Positions 43,176-52,046 are shown, numbered from the stretch's first letter. The stretch: DNA of 64,000 nucleotides from Pseudomonas chlororaphis (GCF_001921865.1 NZ_MSCT01000002.1:186001-250000), one strand, 5' to 3'. Notes: generated by a model from the letters alone, not told the origin. Made by a program: numbers and translations.

Positions 43176-43470
43176 AAAAGGTAATTTTGGGAATTTGGTA
43201 GCGGGAGGGGCCTGTAAGCCTTGTGCGACGTGGCTTTGAGCGATTACCAGAGAAGGTAATTTAGGGTAATTGAAAAGGTAATTTTTCCGTAAGACACTGA
43301 TTTTAAAGGACTTTATAAGGTAAGGATCTAACCTAGGTAAAAGGTAATCTGATTACTAAGAAATTACCCTATTATTACCTTTAATAAGTTTACCTAACTA
43401 ATTGATTTTAAAGGCTTTTAAAGCGTTTCAAAAAATGAATTACCAAAATTACCTTTTCCCCATGGGTCAA
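43176..43470. repeat. Cluster of GGTAAT/ATTACC repeats
   Basis: About ten copies of AAGGTAAT(TT) or its complement: near 43179, 43243, 43254, 43264, 43277, 43342, 43363, 43373, 43439 and 43449. A longer direct repeat, TGATTTTAAAGG followed by CTTT, occurs near 43299 and 43403. The cluster is 150-430 bp from the att core, so it may bind Int, Cox or a host factor, or serve as iterons. Confidence 0.7.
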
Positions 43471-43537
43471 CATAAAACGGGGGAACCGCGTAGGCGGGGG
43501 GCGTTCAGCGGCGCGTGCTCGTAACCTGGTGAAAGGC

Positions 43538-43563
43538 CGCTTATTACGTCGCTTGTTACGTCT
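43538..43563. repeat. Tandem arm-type repeats at the right prophage end
   Basis: CGCTTATTACGTC is followed directly by GCTTGTTACGTC. The left end has CTTATTACGCC (11580-11590) and GCTTGTTACGTC (11631-11642). Sharing at both ends next to the att cores fits integrase arm-binding sites. Confidence 0.6.
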
Positions 43564-43574
43564 GAGGCAAAAAA

Positions 43575-43602
43575 CAAGGGCCTGCATCGCTGCAAGCCCT
43601 TG
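43575..43602 (-). terminator. Terminator downstream of tRNA-Thr
   Basis: A stem CAAGGGCTTGCA / TGCAGGCCCTTG on the minus strand with one mismatch and a 4-nt loop, followed by TTTTTT. It ends the tRNA-Thr transcript and is contributed by the prophage. Confidence 0.75.
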
Positions 43603-43607
43603 ATTTA

Positions 43608-43685
<78 letters not shown>

Positions 43686-43762
43686 GTGTGGGCGACGATT
43701 ATAGCGATTGGCGGGGTTCTGTAAACCCCTGAAATCTGACTATTTTTGCTTTGTGCCAAGGC

Positions 43763-44584
43763 TTAGCCGCGGACCAGCACTTTCTTGAGTTTTTCGAGGG
43801 CGCGCCAGGAGCGGCTGTTGCGCAGGGCATGCAGGGCGGCTTCGGCGCGGTCGGCGCGTTGGCGTTCGGCGATCAGGGCTTGTTGCAGCTCGGTGGGGGG
43901 GACGACAAAGCGGTGGTCGGGGTTGAACTGGAATTCGTCGAGGTTGCAGGGCGGCAGGTCGAAGGCGCCCTTGAGGTTCAGGTGTTCTTCGGCCAGGTAG
44001 AAGGTGTTGATGCCGTCGAACACCACGGGGTGGTAGCCGGCGTCGGTGACCAGGGTTTCCCAGGTCTGGTTGCGTTCCCACGGGGTTTCGATCAGTAGGA
44101 TCCACGGGCGCCAACGGCTGAAGTCCATGCTGCGCAGCACGGTTTCTTCGTGGCCTTCGACGTCGATCTTGAGGAAATGGATGGGACCGTCGACATGGCT
44201 TGCGCAAATGTCGCTCAGGGTTCGCGAGCTGACGGTCTGGGTTTGCACCTGCATGCCGGCGTCCTGATGCTGTTTGGCCAGGGCCGGGTCGAGGGTGGAA
44301 AGGCCGGTGTCGGCGATGCCGTAGAAGGTCAGGGCCTGGGCGTTGTCGCCGGCGGCGCATTGCAGGTTGGTGTCTCGGGGGCGCTGCTGGCACAGGGCCT
44401 GGTAGTAGGCCGGCACCGGTTCGACGTTGATACCGCTCCAGCCGCGGTCGTAGAAGGCGCGGGTTACCGAGTCGGCGGTGGGGTGATTGGCGCCGACGTC
44501 GATGTAGAAGCCGTGTTCGACCTGCTTGAGCGCGCGCCACAGGCGGATATCTTCGAAATTCTGTGCATAAGAAATGAACGTCAC
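43763..44584 (-). CDS. FkbM family methyltransferase
   Basis: A 273-residue protein (MTFISYAQNFEDIRLWRALK). SAM-binding motif I is FYIDVGANHPTADSVTRAFY; the FkbM segment HFLKIDVEGHEETVLRSM follows. FkbM-type enzymes O-methylate small molecules or surface sugars. The C-terminal ~40 residues (AERQRADRAEAALHALRNSR, then SWRALEKLKKV) form a helical tail as often found in glycan-modifying proteins. First host gene beyond the tRNA; it stands alone on its strand. Substrate unknown. Confidence 0.9.
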   Translation of the reverse strand: MTFISYAQNFEDIRLWRALKQVEHGFYIDVGANHPTADSVTRAFYDRGWSGINVEPVPAYYQALCQQRPRDTNLQCAAGDNAQALTFYGIADTGLSTLDPALAKQHQDAGMQVQTQTVSSRTLSDICASHVDGPIHFLKIDVEGHEETVLRSMDFSRWRPWILLIETPWERNQTWETLVTDAGYHPVVFDGINTFYLAEEHLNLKGAFDLPPCNLDEFQFNPDHRFVVPPTELQQALIAERQRADRAEAALHALRNSRSWRALEKLKKVLVRG

Positions 44585-44939
44585 TGTCTTTTCCCGTCAG
44601 TCACAAAGGTTCTGGCCCTGGACGCGCCGCGGGCGCCTGCGTCTGTATAACAAGCGCCGCCGGCAGGCGCAATTTGCGCCTTGCCCGGTGCCGGTTTTCG
44701 GCGGTTATGTCCTTTGGTATTAACGCTTATGCACAATCGACGGCTGTTGCGCCGTTGTTACGGGCGATTCTGTGAATCCGTTCTCAATAGGCCGCAACTG
44801 GCTGTTTTTCCGCTGATTTATTGTTATGAACAAAAAATGACCAGTAGAGGGTTGGCCTTGCAAGAGGTGCATTCAGTGGCTTTACCGGGAATTCATCAAC
44901 AGAGTTATCCACAGGCTGGATAGGATGATGGATCCACTT
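44585..44939. other. Intergenic region with DnaA-box-like sites
   Basis: No gene seen. It holds a perfect DnaA box TTATCCACA (44905-44913). TTATCCACG (44940) and a reversed perfect box (45168-45176) follow just inside the neighbouring methyltransferase gene. The promoter of the FkbM gene must lie in its left part. Confidence 0.5.
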
Positions 44940-46151
44940 TTATCCACGCTCCGCCAGCAACAGCAGATTGCGCGGGGTGAGCGGCGCCGGGCAGAACAGG
45001 CCCAGTCGTACGCGGTAGCCCTGTTCCTGCAAAAACAGCGCGCGATCGAGTACCAGCCACAGCTCCAGGGGGCGGCGGAACAGGCCGCGCAGCAGTTCCA
45101 GGTTGCGCACCTGGGCCAGGCGCTGCCAGCCGGCGGCCTCCAGGGCCGGCCAGTCCTGCGCGCCAACTGTGGATAAGTGCTTGAGGGCGGCCAGGTCGCG
45201 ACAGTAGTCGGCGAAGGGTTTGTCCAGCCAGCTGGCGGGCAGCGACGGGGTGGGCAGATATTCGTCGACGCCGCGCAGCTGGCGTTGCAGCAGGTCGAAC
45301 CCCAGGCGTCGGGCCATGGAGCGGTCGCGCTGGCGGCGTACCCGGGCGCCGGCGGTGACGGTCTCGCTCAAGGGCAGCCCCAGGTCGTCGAGGGACAGTT
45401 GCAACGCCGAGGCCTTGGTCGGGCCTGAGAGCGGCTGATAACCCGGACCGCTGATGCGGTTGTAACAGCAGGGGGCAATCGCCATTTGCCGGCAACCCGC
45501 GGAGCTGGCCAGTTGGATCAGGCGCACATGCAGGTCGCCGCAGGCGTGCAGGGCCACCGGGGTGTGCCCGGCGTCCAGGCGGGTAACGGCATCGGCGGCG
45601 AGTACATCCTGCTGCAGGTGGGCGACCGGCAGCCGATGGTGTTCGCTCAATTGCTGGCCGCTGGCGACCAGGGCTGGGTCGTATTCCAGGCAAGTGAGTT
45701 GTTGCCCGGGTTGCAGCAGGCGGCGGCCGAGGTGGCCCTTGCCCGCGCACCAGTCCAGCCAGTGGTCGGGTGCGTGGGTGAAATCCAGGCAGGCGGCGAA
45801 GGCTTCGATCTGTTGCCATTTACGCCCGGGCACATCGACGTTGAGACGCTGGCGGGCGTCCGGCACCTCGTGCATCGGCAGCTCGGCCACGGCGCCCAGC
45901 GCGGCGGCGGTCTGGGCCAGGGCGGGAAAGGGCGCCGGGGCGTCGAGCCGTTCGGGGTGGTTATGGCTGGCCTCGGCGTCGTCCAGGCTGCGCTGGCGCA
46001 ACCACTGGGCGAGCTCGGGGTGCCGGGCTTCCCACGGCAGCTGGCGCTCGGTGAAGGGGCGCGGGCGCCAGAGCGCTTGATGCTCGAGCAGAAAGCGGTC
46101 CAGGGCCTGGAAGCGGATGAGGAGTTCGGGGCCTTGGAGGATGGCGGGCAT
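44940..46151 (-). CDS. SAM-dependent methyltransferase (CCYN-motif family)
   Basis: A 403-residue protein. Motif I is WLDWCAGKGHLGRRLLQPG; VALHACGDLHVRLIQLA and MAIAPCCYNRISGPGY follow, the APCCYN signature of the Methyltransf_32 family (relatives of METTL25). The ATG at 46151 (MPAILQGPELLIRFQALDRF) is preferred because the extension to 46220 enters the REP element. Substrate is unknown; some relatives are annotated as RNA or protein methylases. Stands alone between REP sequences and the FkbM gene. Confidence 0.82.
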   Translation of the reverse strand: MPAILQGPELLIRFQALDRFLLEHQALWRPRPFTERQLPWEARHPELAQWLRQRSLDDAEASHNHPERLDAPAPFPALAQTAAALGAVAELPMHEVPDARQRLNVDVPGRKWQQIEAFAACLDFTHAPDHWLDWCAGKGHLGRRLLQPGQQLTCLEYDPALVASGQQLSEHHRLPVAHLQQDVLAADAVTRLDAGHTPVALHACGDLHVRLIQLASSAGCRQMAIAPCCYNRISGPGYQPLSGPTKASALQLSLDDLGLPLSETVTAGARVRRQRDRSMARRLGFDLLQRQLRGVDEYLPTPSLPASWLDKPFADYCRDLAALKHLSTVGAQDWPALEAAGWQRLAQVRNLELLRGLFRRPLELWLVLDRALFLQEQGYRVRLGLFCPAPLTPRNLLLLAERG

Positions 46152-46181
46152 GCAGGGAGGCTCGGCAGGAGGAGGGGCAAC

Positions 46182-46269
46182 TGTAGGAGCGAGCTTGCTC
46201 GCGATCCGCGTAGCGGCCATCCCAGGCGGTGTCTAGGCGGACGCTATCGCGAGCAAGCTCGCTCCTACA
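46182..46269. repeat. REP palindrome pair (REPIN)
   Basis: TGTAGGAGCGAGCTTGCTCG at the left and its complement at the right, about 88 bp in all. This GTAGGAGCGAGCTTGCTCGCGA type is widespread between genes in fluorescent pseudomonads, moved by RAYT transposases. It separates the convergent-free ends of the methyltransferase and transporter genes. Confidence 0.9.
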
Positions 46270-46300
46270 GGTTAACGGTGCGCCGGTAGGAGCGAACGGA

Positions 46301-46990
46301 TCAGCGGCCCTGGCACTGCTCGACGCGCAGCCAGCGCTCCAGCAGCTTGAAGCCTTGCACCAGCACGTAGGACATCAGCAGGTAAAACACCCCGGCGGCG
46401 AAGAATATCTCCACCGGCAGGTAGGTGCGGGCAATGATGGTGCGGGCCATGCCGGTGAGTTCCAGCAGGGTCACGGTGCTGGCCAGGGCGCTGGCCTTGA
46501 GCATCAGGATCACTTCGTTGCTGTAGGCCGGCAGGCCGATGCGCGCGGCCCGCGGCAGGATGATATAGAACAGCGCCTTGGGCCTGGACATGCCCAGGGC
46601 CCGCGCCGCTTCGATCTCGCCCGGCGGGATGGCCTGGATCGCCCCGCGCAGGATCTCGGCGATATAGGCCGCGGTGTGCAGGGTCATGGTAGCGGTGGCG
46701 CACCAGAACGGATCGCGCAGGTACGGCCACATCGCGCTGTTACGCACCGCGTCGAATTGCGCCAGGCCGTAATAGACCAGGAACAGCTGCACCAGCAGTG
46801 GCGTACCGCGGAAGAAGAAAATGTAGGCGTAGGGCAGGGCGCGCACGTACCACAGGCGCGACGAGCGGGCGATGCCCAGCGGAATGGCCAGCAGCAGGCC
46901 GGCGATGACCGCGATGGCCACCAGTTCCAGGGTCAGCGTGGCGCCCTGGGCCAGCTTGGGCAGCCACTTGATGATCACTTCCCAGTTCAT
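46301..46990 (-). CDS. Amino-acid ABC transporter permease (HisM-like)
   Basis: A 229-residue inner-membrane protein (MNWEVIIKWLPKLAQGATLT) with about five membrane helices and the EAA loop (EIEAARALGMSRPKALFYII). It forms a heterodimeric channel with the next permease. Its ATG overlaps the stop of the upstream permease by one base. The operon order is ATPase, binding protein, permease, permease. Basic amino acids (Lys/Arg/Orn/His) are the likely substrates by family. Confidence 0.92.
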   Translation of the reverse strand: MNWEVIIKWLPKLAQGATLTLELVAIAVIAGLLLAIPLGIARSSRLWYVRALPYAYIFFFRGTPLLVQLFLVYYGLAQFDAVRNSAMWPYLRDPFWCATATMTLHTAAYIAEILRGAIQAIPPGEIEAARALGMSRPKALFYIILPRAARIGLPAYSNEVILMLKASALASTVTLLELTGMARTIIARTYLPVEIFFAAGVFYLLMSYVLVQGFKLLERWLRVEQCQGR

Positions 46991-47682
46991 CAGGCGCTCC
47001 TCGCAAAGCCGCGAGCGGCGCGTTTTTCCAGGAAATGCATGCCGGTCATGGCCAGCACGGTCAGGCCCAGGTACATGAAGGCCGCCACCATGTAGAAGGT
47101 GAAGGGTTGCTTGGACACGGTCACGGCGATCTGCGAGTGACGCATGATCTCTTCCAGGCCGATCACCGACACCAGCGCGGTGTCCTTCATCAGGATCATG
47201 AACAGGTTGCCCAGGCCCGGCAGGGCGATGCGCCACATCTGCGGCATGATCAGCTTGGTGAAGATCCGCCATTTCGACAGGCCCAGGGCCACGCCGGCCT
47301 CACGATGGCCCTTGGGAATGGCGAGGATCGCGCCGCGGAACACTTCGGTGGCGTAGGCGCCGAAGCACAGGCCGAGGGCGATGACCCCGGCGGCGAACGC
47401 ATTGAGTTCCAGATCGGGATTGCCGAAGAACTCGCCCAGGGCGCGCATCAGGTTGACGGTGCCGAAGTAGATCAGCAGTACCCAGAGCAGCTCGGGAACG
47501 CCGCGCACCAGGGTCGAATAAATGCCGCCAAGCCATTTCAGCGGCTTGTACGGGGAAGTCTTGGCCAGGGCGCCGAGCAGGCCGAGCACCAGCCCCAGGC
47601 ACAGCGCCGAGAGAGCCAGCTTGACGGTCATCAGCGCGCCGGCGGCGAGCGCCGGGCCAAATCCGTGGAGATCGATATTCAT
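46990..47682 (-). CDS. Amino-acid ABC transporter permease (HisQ-like)
   Basis: A 230-residue permease (MNIDLHGFGPALAAGALMTV). The EAA loop is HREAGVALGLSKWRIFTKLI; RGVPELLWVLLIYFG is conserved in polar amino-acid permeases. It pairs with the HisM-like protein. 77 nt separate it from the binding-protein gene, with a GC-rich hairpin (GGCGCCCTCGGGGAGGGCGCC) near 47725 that could adjust relative expression of the binding protein. Confidence 0.92.
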   Translation of the reverse strand: MNIDLHGFGPALAAGALMTVKLALSALCLGLVLGLLGALAKTSPYKPLKWLGGIYSTLVRGVPELLWVLLIYFGTVNLMRALGEFFGNPDLELNAFAAGVIALGLCFGAYATEVFRGAILAIPKGHREAGVALGLSKWRIFTKLIMPQMWRIALPGLGNLFMILMKDTALVSVIGLEEIMRHSQIAVTVSKQPFTFYMVAAFMYLGLTVLAMTGMHFLEKRAARGFARSA

Positions 47683-47759
47683 GGATGGTTATTCAAGTCG
47701 CGGCAGGCTTTGCTAAGGACCGGCGCCCTCGGGGAGGGCGCCGGGCAGGCCAGTCAGTA

Positions 47760-48515
47760 TCAGTAGATGCTGAACGGGAAGTACTTGTCGTTGATCTTCT
47801 TGTAGGTGCCGTCGGCCACGATTTCTTTCAGGGCGGCGTTGAGCTTCTCGCGGATCGGATCGTTCTTGCGCACGGCGATGCCGATCTTGTCGCTTTCTTC
47901 AACCGGGTTGCCCTTGAACTCGTAAGGCTTGCCCGCTTCGCTTTTCAGCCATTCGTAGTTGACGTACTTGTCGGCCAGGATCGCGTCCAGGCGGCCGGAA
48001 GTCAGGTCCAGGAAGGCGTTTTCCTGGGTGTCGTAGAGCTTGACGGTGATGTCGTCGCCCAGGTTGTCTTCCAGCCAGGTGCCGGCCAGGGTGGCACGCT
48101 GCGCGCCGATGATCTTGCCCTTGAGGGAGGCCTTGTCGGTCTTGAAGTCGGCCTTGTCTTTAGGTGCGATGAACTGCAGCTTGTTGGAGTAGTACGGGTC
48201 GGTGAAGTCCACCGCCTGCTTGCGCTCGTCGGTGATCGACATCGAGGAGATCAGGAAGTCGAACTTCTTGGCGTTCAGGGCCGGAATGATGCCGTCCCAG
48301 TCGGAGGTGACCACTTCGCATTCGACTTTCATCTTGGCGCACAGGGCGTCGCCGATGTCTTTGTCGAAGCCCACGACCTGGCCGCTGGCGTCCTTGTTGT
48401 TGAACGGCGGGTAGGCTGCTTCGATGCCCATCTTCAGTTTTTCGGCGGCCATCGCATTGGCCGAGAACACCAGAGTGGCGGCAGCGGCCAGGAGGAATTT
48501 CTTATAGCTCTGCAT
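47760..48515 (-). CDS. Periplasmic basic amino-acid-binding protein (HisJ/LAO-like)
   Basis: A 251-residue protein with a Sec signal peptide (FLLAAAATLVFSANAMAAEK). The mature part has the LAO/HisJ pattern: MGIEAAYPPFNNKDASGQVV, VGFDKDIGDALCAKMKVECE, FLISSMSITDERKQAVDFTD and AGTWLEDNLGD. It captures Lys, Arg, Orn or His in the periplasm for the membrane complex. Start from the ATG at 48515; upstream extension to 48659 overlaps the ATPase gene. Confidence 0.93.
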   Translation of the reverse strand: MQSYKKFLLAAAATLVFSANAMAAEKLKMGIEAAYPPFNNKDASGQVVGFDKDIGDALCAKMKVECEVVTSDWDGIIPALNAKKFDFLISSMSITDERKQAVDFTDPYYSNKLQFIAPKDKADFKTDKASLKGKIIGAQRATLAGTWLEDNLGDDITVKLYDTQENAFLDLTSGRLDAILADKYVNYEWLKSEAGKPYEFKGNPVEESDKIGIAVRKNDPIREKLNAALKEIVADGTYKKINDKYFPFSIY

Positions 48516-48528
48516 GCGTGTTGCTCCG

Positions 48529-49302
48529 TTAGCGGTTGCTGGACATGAATTGTTTGCAGCGCGCCGAAAGCGGGTTTTCGAACACCTGCTGTGGCGATCC
48601 TTGCTCTTCCACCAGGCCCTGGTGCAGGAACACCACTTCGCTGGAGACCTGACGGGCAAAGCTCATTTCGTGGGTGACCAGCAGCATGGTCCGGCCTTCT
48701 TCAGCCAGGGCGCGGATCACGTTGAGGACTTCCTGGACCATTTCCGGGTCCAGGGCCGAAGTCGGCTCGTCGAACAGGATGACCTTGGGCTGCATCGCCA
48801 GGGTGCGGGCGATGGCGGCGCGCTGTTGTTGGCCGCCGGACAGCTGGGCCGGGTAGGCATGGCGCTTGTCGGCGATACCGACCTTGGCCAGCAGCGCCTC
48901 GGCCACTTCGATGGCTTCGGCCTTGCTCTGGCCGAGGACCCGGCGTGGCGCCTCGATGATGTTGTCGAGCACGCTCATGTGCGGCCAGAGGTTGAAGTTC
49001 TGGAACACGAAGCCGATTTCGCTGCGCAGGCGGTTGATCTGCTTGCCGTCGGCGGCGATCAGTTCGCCGTTCTTGGCGGCCTTGAGCTTGAGCTCTTCGC
49101 CAGCGACCAGGATCTGGCCCTGATGCGGGTTTTCCAGGAGGTTGATGCAACGCAGGAACGTGGACTTGCCGGAACCTGAGGAACCGAGGATCGAGATCAC
49201 ATCGCCGTCGCGTGCGGTCAGCGAGACACCCTTGAGTACCTCCAGCGAGCCGTAGCGTTTGTGCAAGTTGCGGATTTCAAGCGCGGGCGTGGCCTCAGCC
49301 AT
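48529..49302 (-). CDS. Amino-acid ABC transporter ATP-binding protein (HisP-like)
   Basis: A 257-residue ATPase. Walker A is ILGSSGSGKSTFLRCINLLE, the signature is LSGGQQQRAAIART, Walker B is VILFDEPTSALDPEMV, and the switch is VTHEM. It also shows the HisP-type insertion with GEELKLKAAKNGELIAADGK. First gene of the operon, it drives uptake of basic amino acids. The arrangement matches the transporter cluster located near mutY/hisB in P. aeruginosa (known gene order). Confidence 0.94.
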   Translation of the reverse strand: MAEATPALEIRNLHKRYGSLEVLKGVSLTARDGDVISILGSSGSGKSTFLRCINLLENPHQGQILVAGEELKLKAAKNGELIAADGKQINRLRSEIGFVFQNFNLWPHMSVLDNIIEAPRRVLGQSKAEAIEVAEALLAKVGIADKRHAYPAQLSGGQQQRAAIARTLAMQPKVILFDEPTSALDPEMVQEVLNVIRALAEEGRTMLLVTHEMSFARQVSSEVVFLHQGLVEEQGSPQQVFENPLSARCKQFMSSNR

Positions 49303-49856
49303 GTGCGGTCCTCATGAGTTCATTGCGCTCCTGCTGGTAGCGGCTTTCCTGGCGAGGCGCCAACCTAGCATAGCGTTCGAATGACAGCCAACAGCGCTAC
49401 GGGGGGTAAGCGAACGGCGTGTGGCAGGTTGTCGCATCAGCACAGCAGACTGTCGCGCCATCAACAACCGAACGCCCGTTTGAACCCAGTTCCCGGCGGG
49501 TGTCGCGTAAAAAAAGGCGCGATGGTGCCAGCTTTGGCCGGGTGTTGGAAGGGTAAAACGGCCAAAGGTTGCTGATCCGCCCTTTAATTGTGCGTGCCGC
49601 ACTTTTTATGTGTGTTTCTGGTGCGCTGGTTCGTTATAGAAATGGGTGGTGCGGTAACGCTCTGGCGTAATGCCATTAATCTCAAGGGTTTGCGTCGATC
49701 CGCTGGTCGACTTCGCAAGCCACGCCGGTCGGGAGTCTGTAACATTTTGGCGCAAATCTTGCGTAAGAAATAAAGAACGCCCCGTTGGATTCTTTTTACA
49801 AGAAAGAACAGCCAGACCGGGCGGACGCTTTCGCTTTCTTCGCAAAGGTAGTTTCA
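49303..49856. other. Intergenic region between the transporter operon and gabP
   Basis: The two units diverge from this 554-bp stretch. No ORF here has family character. An AT-rich part at 49740-49800 precedes gabP and is the likeliest promoter area. No repeat or operator stands out. Confidence 0.5.
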
Positions 49857-51254
49857 ATGAGCGGTACGCATACTTCCAACGACCTCGAGCAGGGGCTCAA
49901 ACCGCGGCACGTCACCATGCTGTCGATCGCCGGGGTCATCGGCGCCGGGCTGTTCGTCGGCTCCGGCCACGCCATCGCCGAAGCCGGCCCCGCCGTACTG
50001 CTGGCCTACGCGGCCGCGGGCACCCTGGTGGTGCTGGTGATGCGCATGCTGGCCGAAATGGCCGTCGCCTCGCCGGACACCGGTTCCTTCTCGACTTATG
50101 CCGACCGCGCCATCGGCCATTGGGCCGGCTTCACCATCGGCTGGCTGTACTGGTGGTTCTGGGTGCTGGTGATTCCGCTGGAGGCCAACGCCGCCGCGAC
50201 CATCCTGCACGCTTGGTTCCCCGACATCGCGATCTGGGTGTTCACCCTGGTCATCACCTTGTTGCTGACCGCGACCAACCTGTTCAGCGTGAAGAACTAC
50301 GGCGAATTCGAGTTCTGGTTCGCCCTGATCAAGGTCGTGGCGATCATCGGTTTCGTGGTGCTCGGCCTGCTGGCGATCTTTGGCCTGCTGCCGACCAGCA
50401 ATGTCAGCGGCGTATCGCACCTGTTCGACACCCAGGGCTTCCTGCCCAACGGCATGGGCGCGGTCCTGGCTGCCATGTTGACCACCATGTTCTCGTTCAT
50501 GGGCACCGAGATCGTCACCATTGCCGCCGCCGAGTCGAAGAACCCCGGCCAGCAGATCAGCAAGGCCACCAACTCGGTGATCTGGCGGATCGGCCTGTTC
50601 TACCTGGTGTCGATCTTTATCGTCGTGTCGCTGGTGCCGTGGAACGACCCGAGCCTGGCGCAGGTCGGCTCCTACCAGACCGTGCTCGACCGCATGGGCA
50701 TCCCCAACGCCAAGCTGATCGTCGATCTGGTGGTGCTGGTAGCGGTGACCAGTTGCCTGAATTCGGCGCTCTATACCGCCTCGCGCATGCTGTTCTCCCT
50801 GGGCAAGCGCGGCGACGCCCCGGCCGCGGCCAAGCGCACCAACGGCAGCGGCACGCCTTACTGGGCGGTGATCCTGTCCACCGCCGCGGCCTTCCTCGCG
50901 GTGTTCGCCAACTATGTGGCGCCCGCCGCGGTGTTCGAGTTCCTGCTGGCCAGTTCCGGCGCCATCGCCTTGCTGGTGTACCTGGTGATTGCGGTATCGC
51001 AGCTGCGCATGCGCCAGAAACGCGCCGCGGCCGGCGAGCAGATCGCCTTTCGCATGTGGCTGTTCCCGGGCCTGACCTACGCGGTGATCGTGTTCATCGT
51101 CGGCGTGTTGACCATCATGCTGTTCCAGGAGGGCCACCGTATGGAGATCATTGCCACGGGTATCCTGAGCCTCGTCGTGGTTGCTGCGGGCCTGCTGGTG
51201 GCCCGCCGGCGCAAGGCGCAGCGGCAGGCGCCTGGCGTGCTGAGCCGCGCTTGA
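49857..51254 (+). CDS. gabP: GABA permease
   Basis: A 465-residue amino-acid/polyamine/organocation transporter with 12 expected membrane helices. It is very close to E. coli GabP in RHVTMLSIAGVIGAGLFVGS, MAVASPDTGSFSTYADRAIG, WLYWWFWVLVIPLEANAAAT and SCLNSALYTASRMLFSLGKR. It imports gamma-aminobutyrate with protons. The ATG at 49857 has AAGG upstream; the frame extends to 49785 without resemblance. A strong terminator follows. Not linked to gabDT here. Confidence 0.92.
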   Translation: MSGTHTSNDLEQGLKPRHVTMLSIAGVIGAGLFVGSGHAIAEAGPAVLLAYAAAGTLVVLVMRMLAEMAVASPDTGSFSTYADRAIGHWAGFTIGWLYWWFWVLVIPLEANAAATILHAWFPDIAIWVFTLVITLLLTATNLFSVKNYGEFEFWFALIKVVAIIGFVVLGLLAIFGLLPTSNVSGVSHLFDTQGFLPNGMGAVLAAMLTTMFSFMGTEIVTIAAAESKNPGQQISKATNSVIWRIGLFYLVSIFIVVSLVPWNDPSLAQVGSYQTVLDRMGIPNAKLIVDLVVLVAVTSCLNSALYTASRMLFSLGKRGDAPAAAKRTNGSGTPYWAVILSTAAAFLAVFANYVAPAAVFEFLLASSGAIALLVYLVIAVSQLRMRQKRAAAGEQIAFRMWLFPGLTYAVIVFIVGVLTIMLFQEGHRMEIIATGILSLVVVAAGLLVARRRKAQRQAPGVLSRA

Positions 51255-51272
51255 GGGTTTGCCGGTAAGCAC

Positions 51273-51306
51273 AAAGGCCGCTGTCAGCGATGACAGCGGC
51301 CTTTTT
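51273..51306 (+). terminator. Rho-independent terminator of gabP
   Basis: A perfect 14-bp stem AAAGGCCGCTGTCA / TGACAGCGGCCTTT with a GCGA loop and a T-run, 19 nt after the stop. Confidence 0.9.
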
Positions 51307-51326
51307 CATGCGTGCTCGCATCCCTG

Positions 51327-51515
51327 TCGCCGCTGCCGAAGGCTGCGTACGACCGCGAAGCGGGCGCCGCCTTTGAGACCGCAGGAGGTCCTGCGGACCT
51401 TGCGCAGCCTTCGGCAGCGGCTACATCGTCCGGGGGAGAACGCTATCGCGCGGTATGCGGCCACCCTGTAGCCGCTGCCGCAGGCTGCGCACGGCCGCGA
51501 AGCGGGCGCTGCTCT
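51327..51515. repeat. REP-like elements (GTAGCCGCTGCCG type)
   Basis: Palindromic blocks CCGCTGCCGAAGGCTGCG, its complement CGCAGCCTTCGGCAGCGG, and a further CCGCTGCCGCAGGCTGCGCA with CGGCCGCGAAGCGGGCGC-like stretches. The same type recurs at 59777-59879 and 63942-63970. Confidence 0.85.
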
Positions 51516-51542
51516 TGGGGGCGCAGGTAAGGGTGGTGATCC

Positions 51543-51941
51543 CTACTTCTTCATCAGCGCTTCCGAAGCCGCCAGGTAGTCGGCCTGGAACTCCGGGCTT
51601 TCGATCCAGGCCAGGGCGCCGGCCTCGTCGGTTTCGGTGGACCATTGGCGGTACTCGATCAGCGCGGCGAGGATGAAGTCCATGGCGCCTTCTTCGCCTT
51701 CCTGCTCGTAGACGATCTCCAGCAGCGGGTCTTCCAGGAACGCCGAGCACAGCGCCTGCTGGCTGGTCTTCGCGGCGTCGAGCATCTTCTTGAACAGCTC
51801 GGTCAGGTCCACCGACTCGAAGTCGATGCGGTCATCGTTCGGATCCAGCTCTACCGGCGCGGCATTGCGCTGGGCGCGGTTCTGCTTGGCCTTGGTTTTC
51901 GCCCGCTGGGCTCTTTTATGTTGCTTGTTCGCGGATGCCAT
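51543..51941 (-). CDS. Conserved hypothetical protein
   Basis: A 132-residue protein. The N-terminus is very basic (KQHKRAQRAKTKAKQNRAQR), the rest acidic and helical (DLTELFKKMLDAAKTSQQAL; EEGAMDFILAALIEYRQWST). This type is commonly seen in Pseudomonas but its function is unknown to me. A nucleic-acid-binding N-terminus is possible. Stands alone between REP elements and the hydrolase. Confidence 0.8.
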   Translation of the reverse strand: MASANKQHKRAQRAKTKAKQNRAQRNAAPVELDPNDDRIDFESVDLTELFKKMLDAAKTSQQALCSAFLEDPLLEIVYEQEGEEGAMDFILAALIEYRQWSTETDEAGALAWIESPEFQADYLAASEALMKK

Positions 51942-52046
51942 GGGCGTCGTACCTTGTTGCGCAAAGAGGAGTGCCAGCCGTCGACGGGGCGTGGGGGCTG
52001 GCTTGCAGGCGGCAGAGGATGCCAGTAAATGCGCCGGCTGGCACGT

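Larger units (their letters stand above)
42535..43607. other. Right end of prophage: long gene-poor region with repeats
   Basis: No convincing gene. A 202-codon rightward frame at 42631-43239 starts with GTG, lacks a ribosome site and is not protein-like, so it is left out. From 43176 to 43470 the DNA turns AT-rich and holds GGTAAT/ATTACC repeats; arm-type repeats lie at 43538-43563; a terminator lies beside the tRNA. The promoter of the cargo operon is expected near 42540-42650. Confidence 0.6.

Noticed and set aside
42631..43239. A 202-codon plus-strand frame at the right prophage end
   Set aside because: GTG start without ribosome site, no hydrophobic or family pattern, Cys/Trp/Arg-rich composition typical of chance frames.
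49312..49602. A 96-codon minus-strand frame upstream of the HisP-like gene
   Set aside because: No ribosome site, Arg/Ser-rich composition, and location in the transporter promoter region.
51327..51515. Repeated GC-rich palindromes that could be taken for a CRISPR array
   Set aside because: Spacing is irregular, units are palindromic REP sequences that recur at 59.8 and 63.95 kb, and no cas gene is present.
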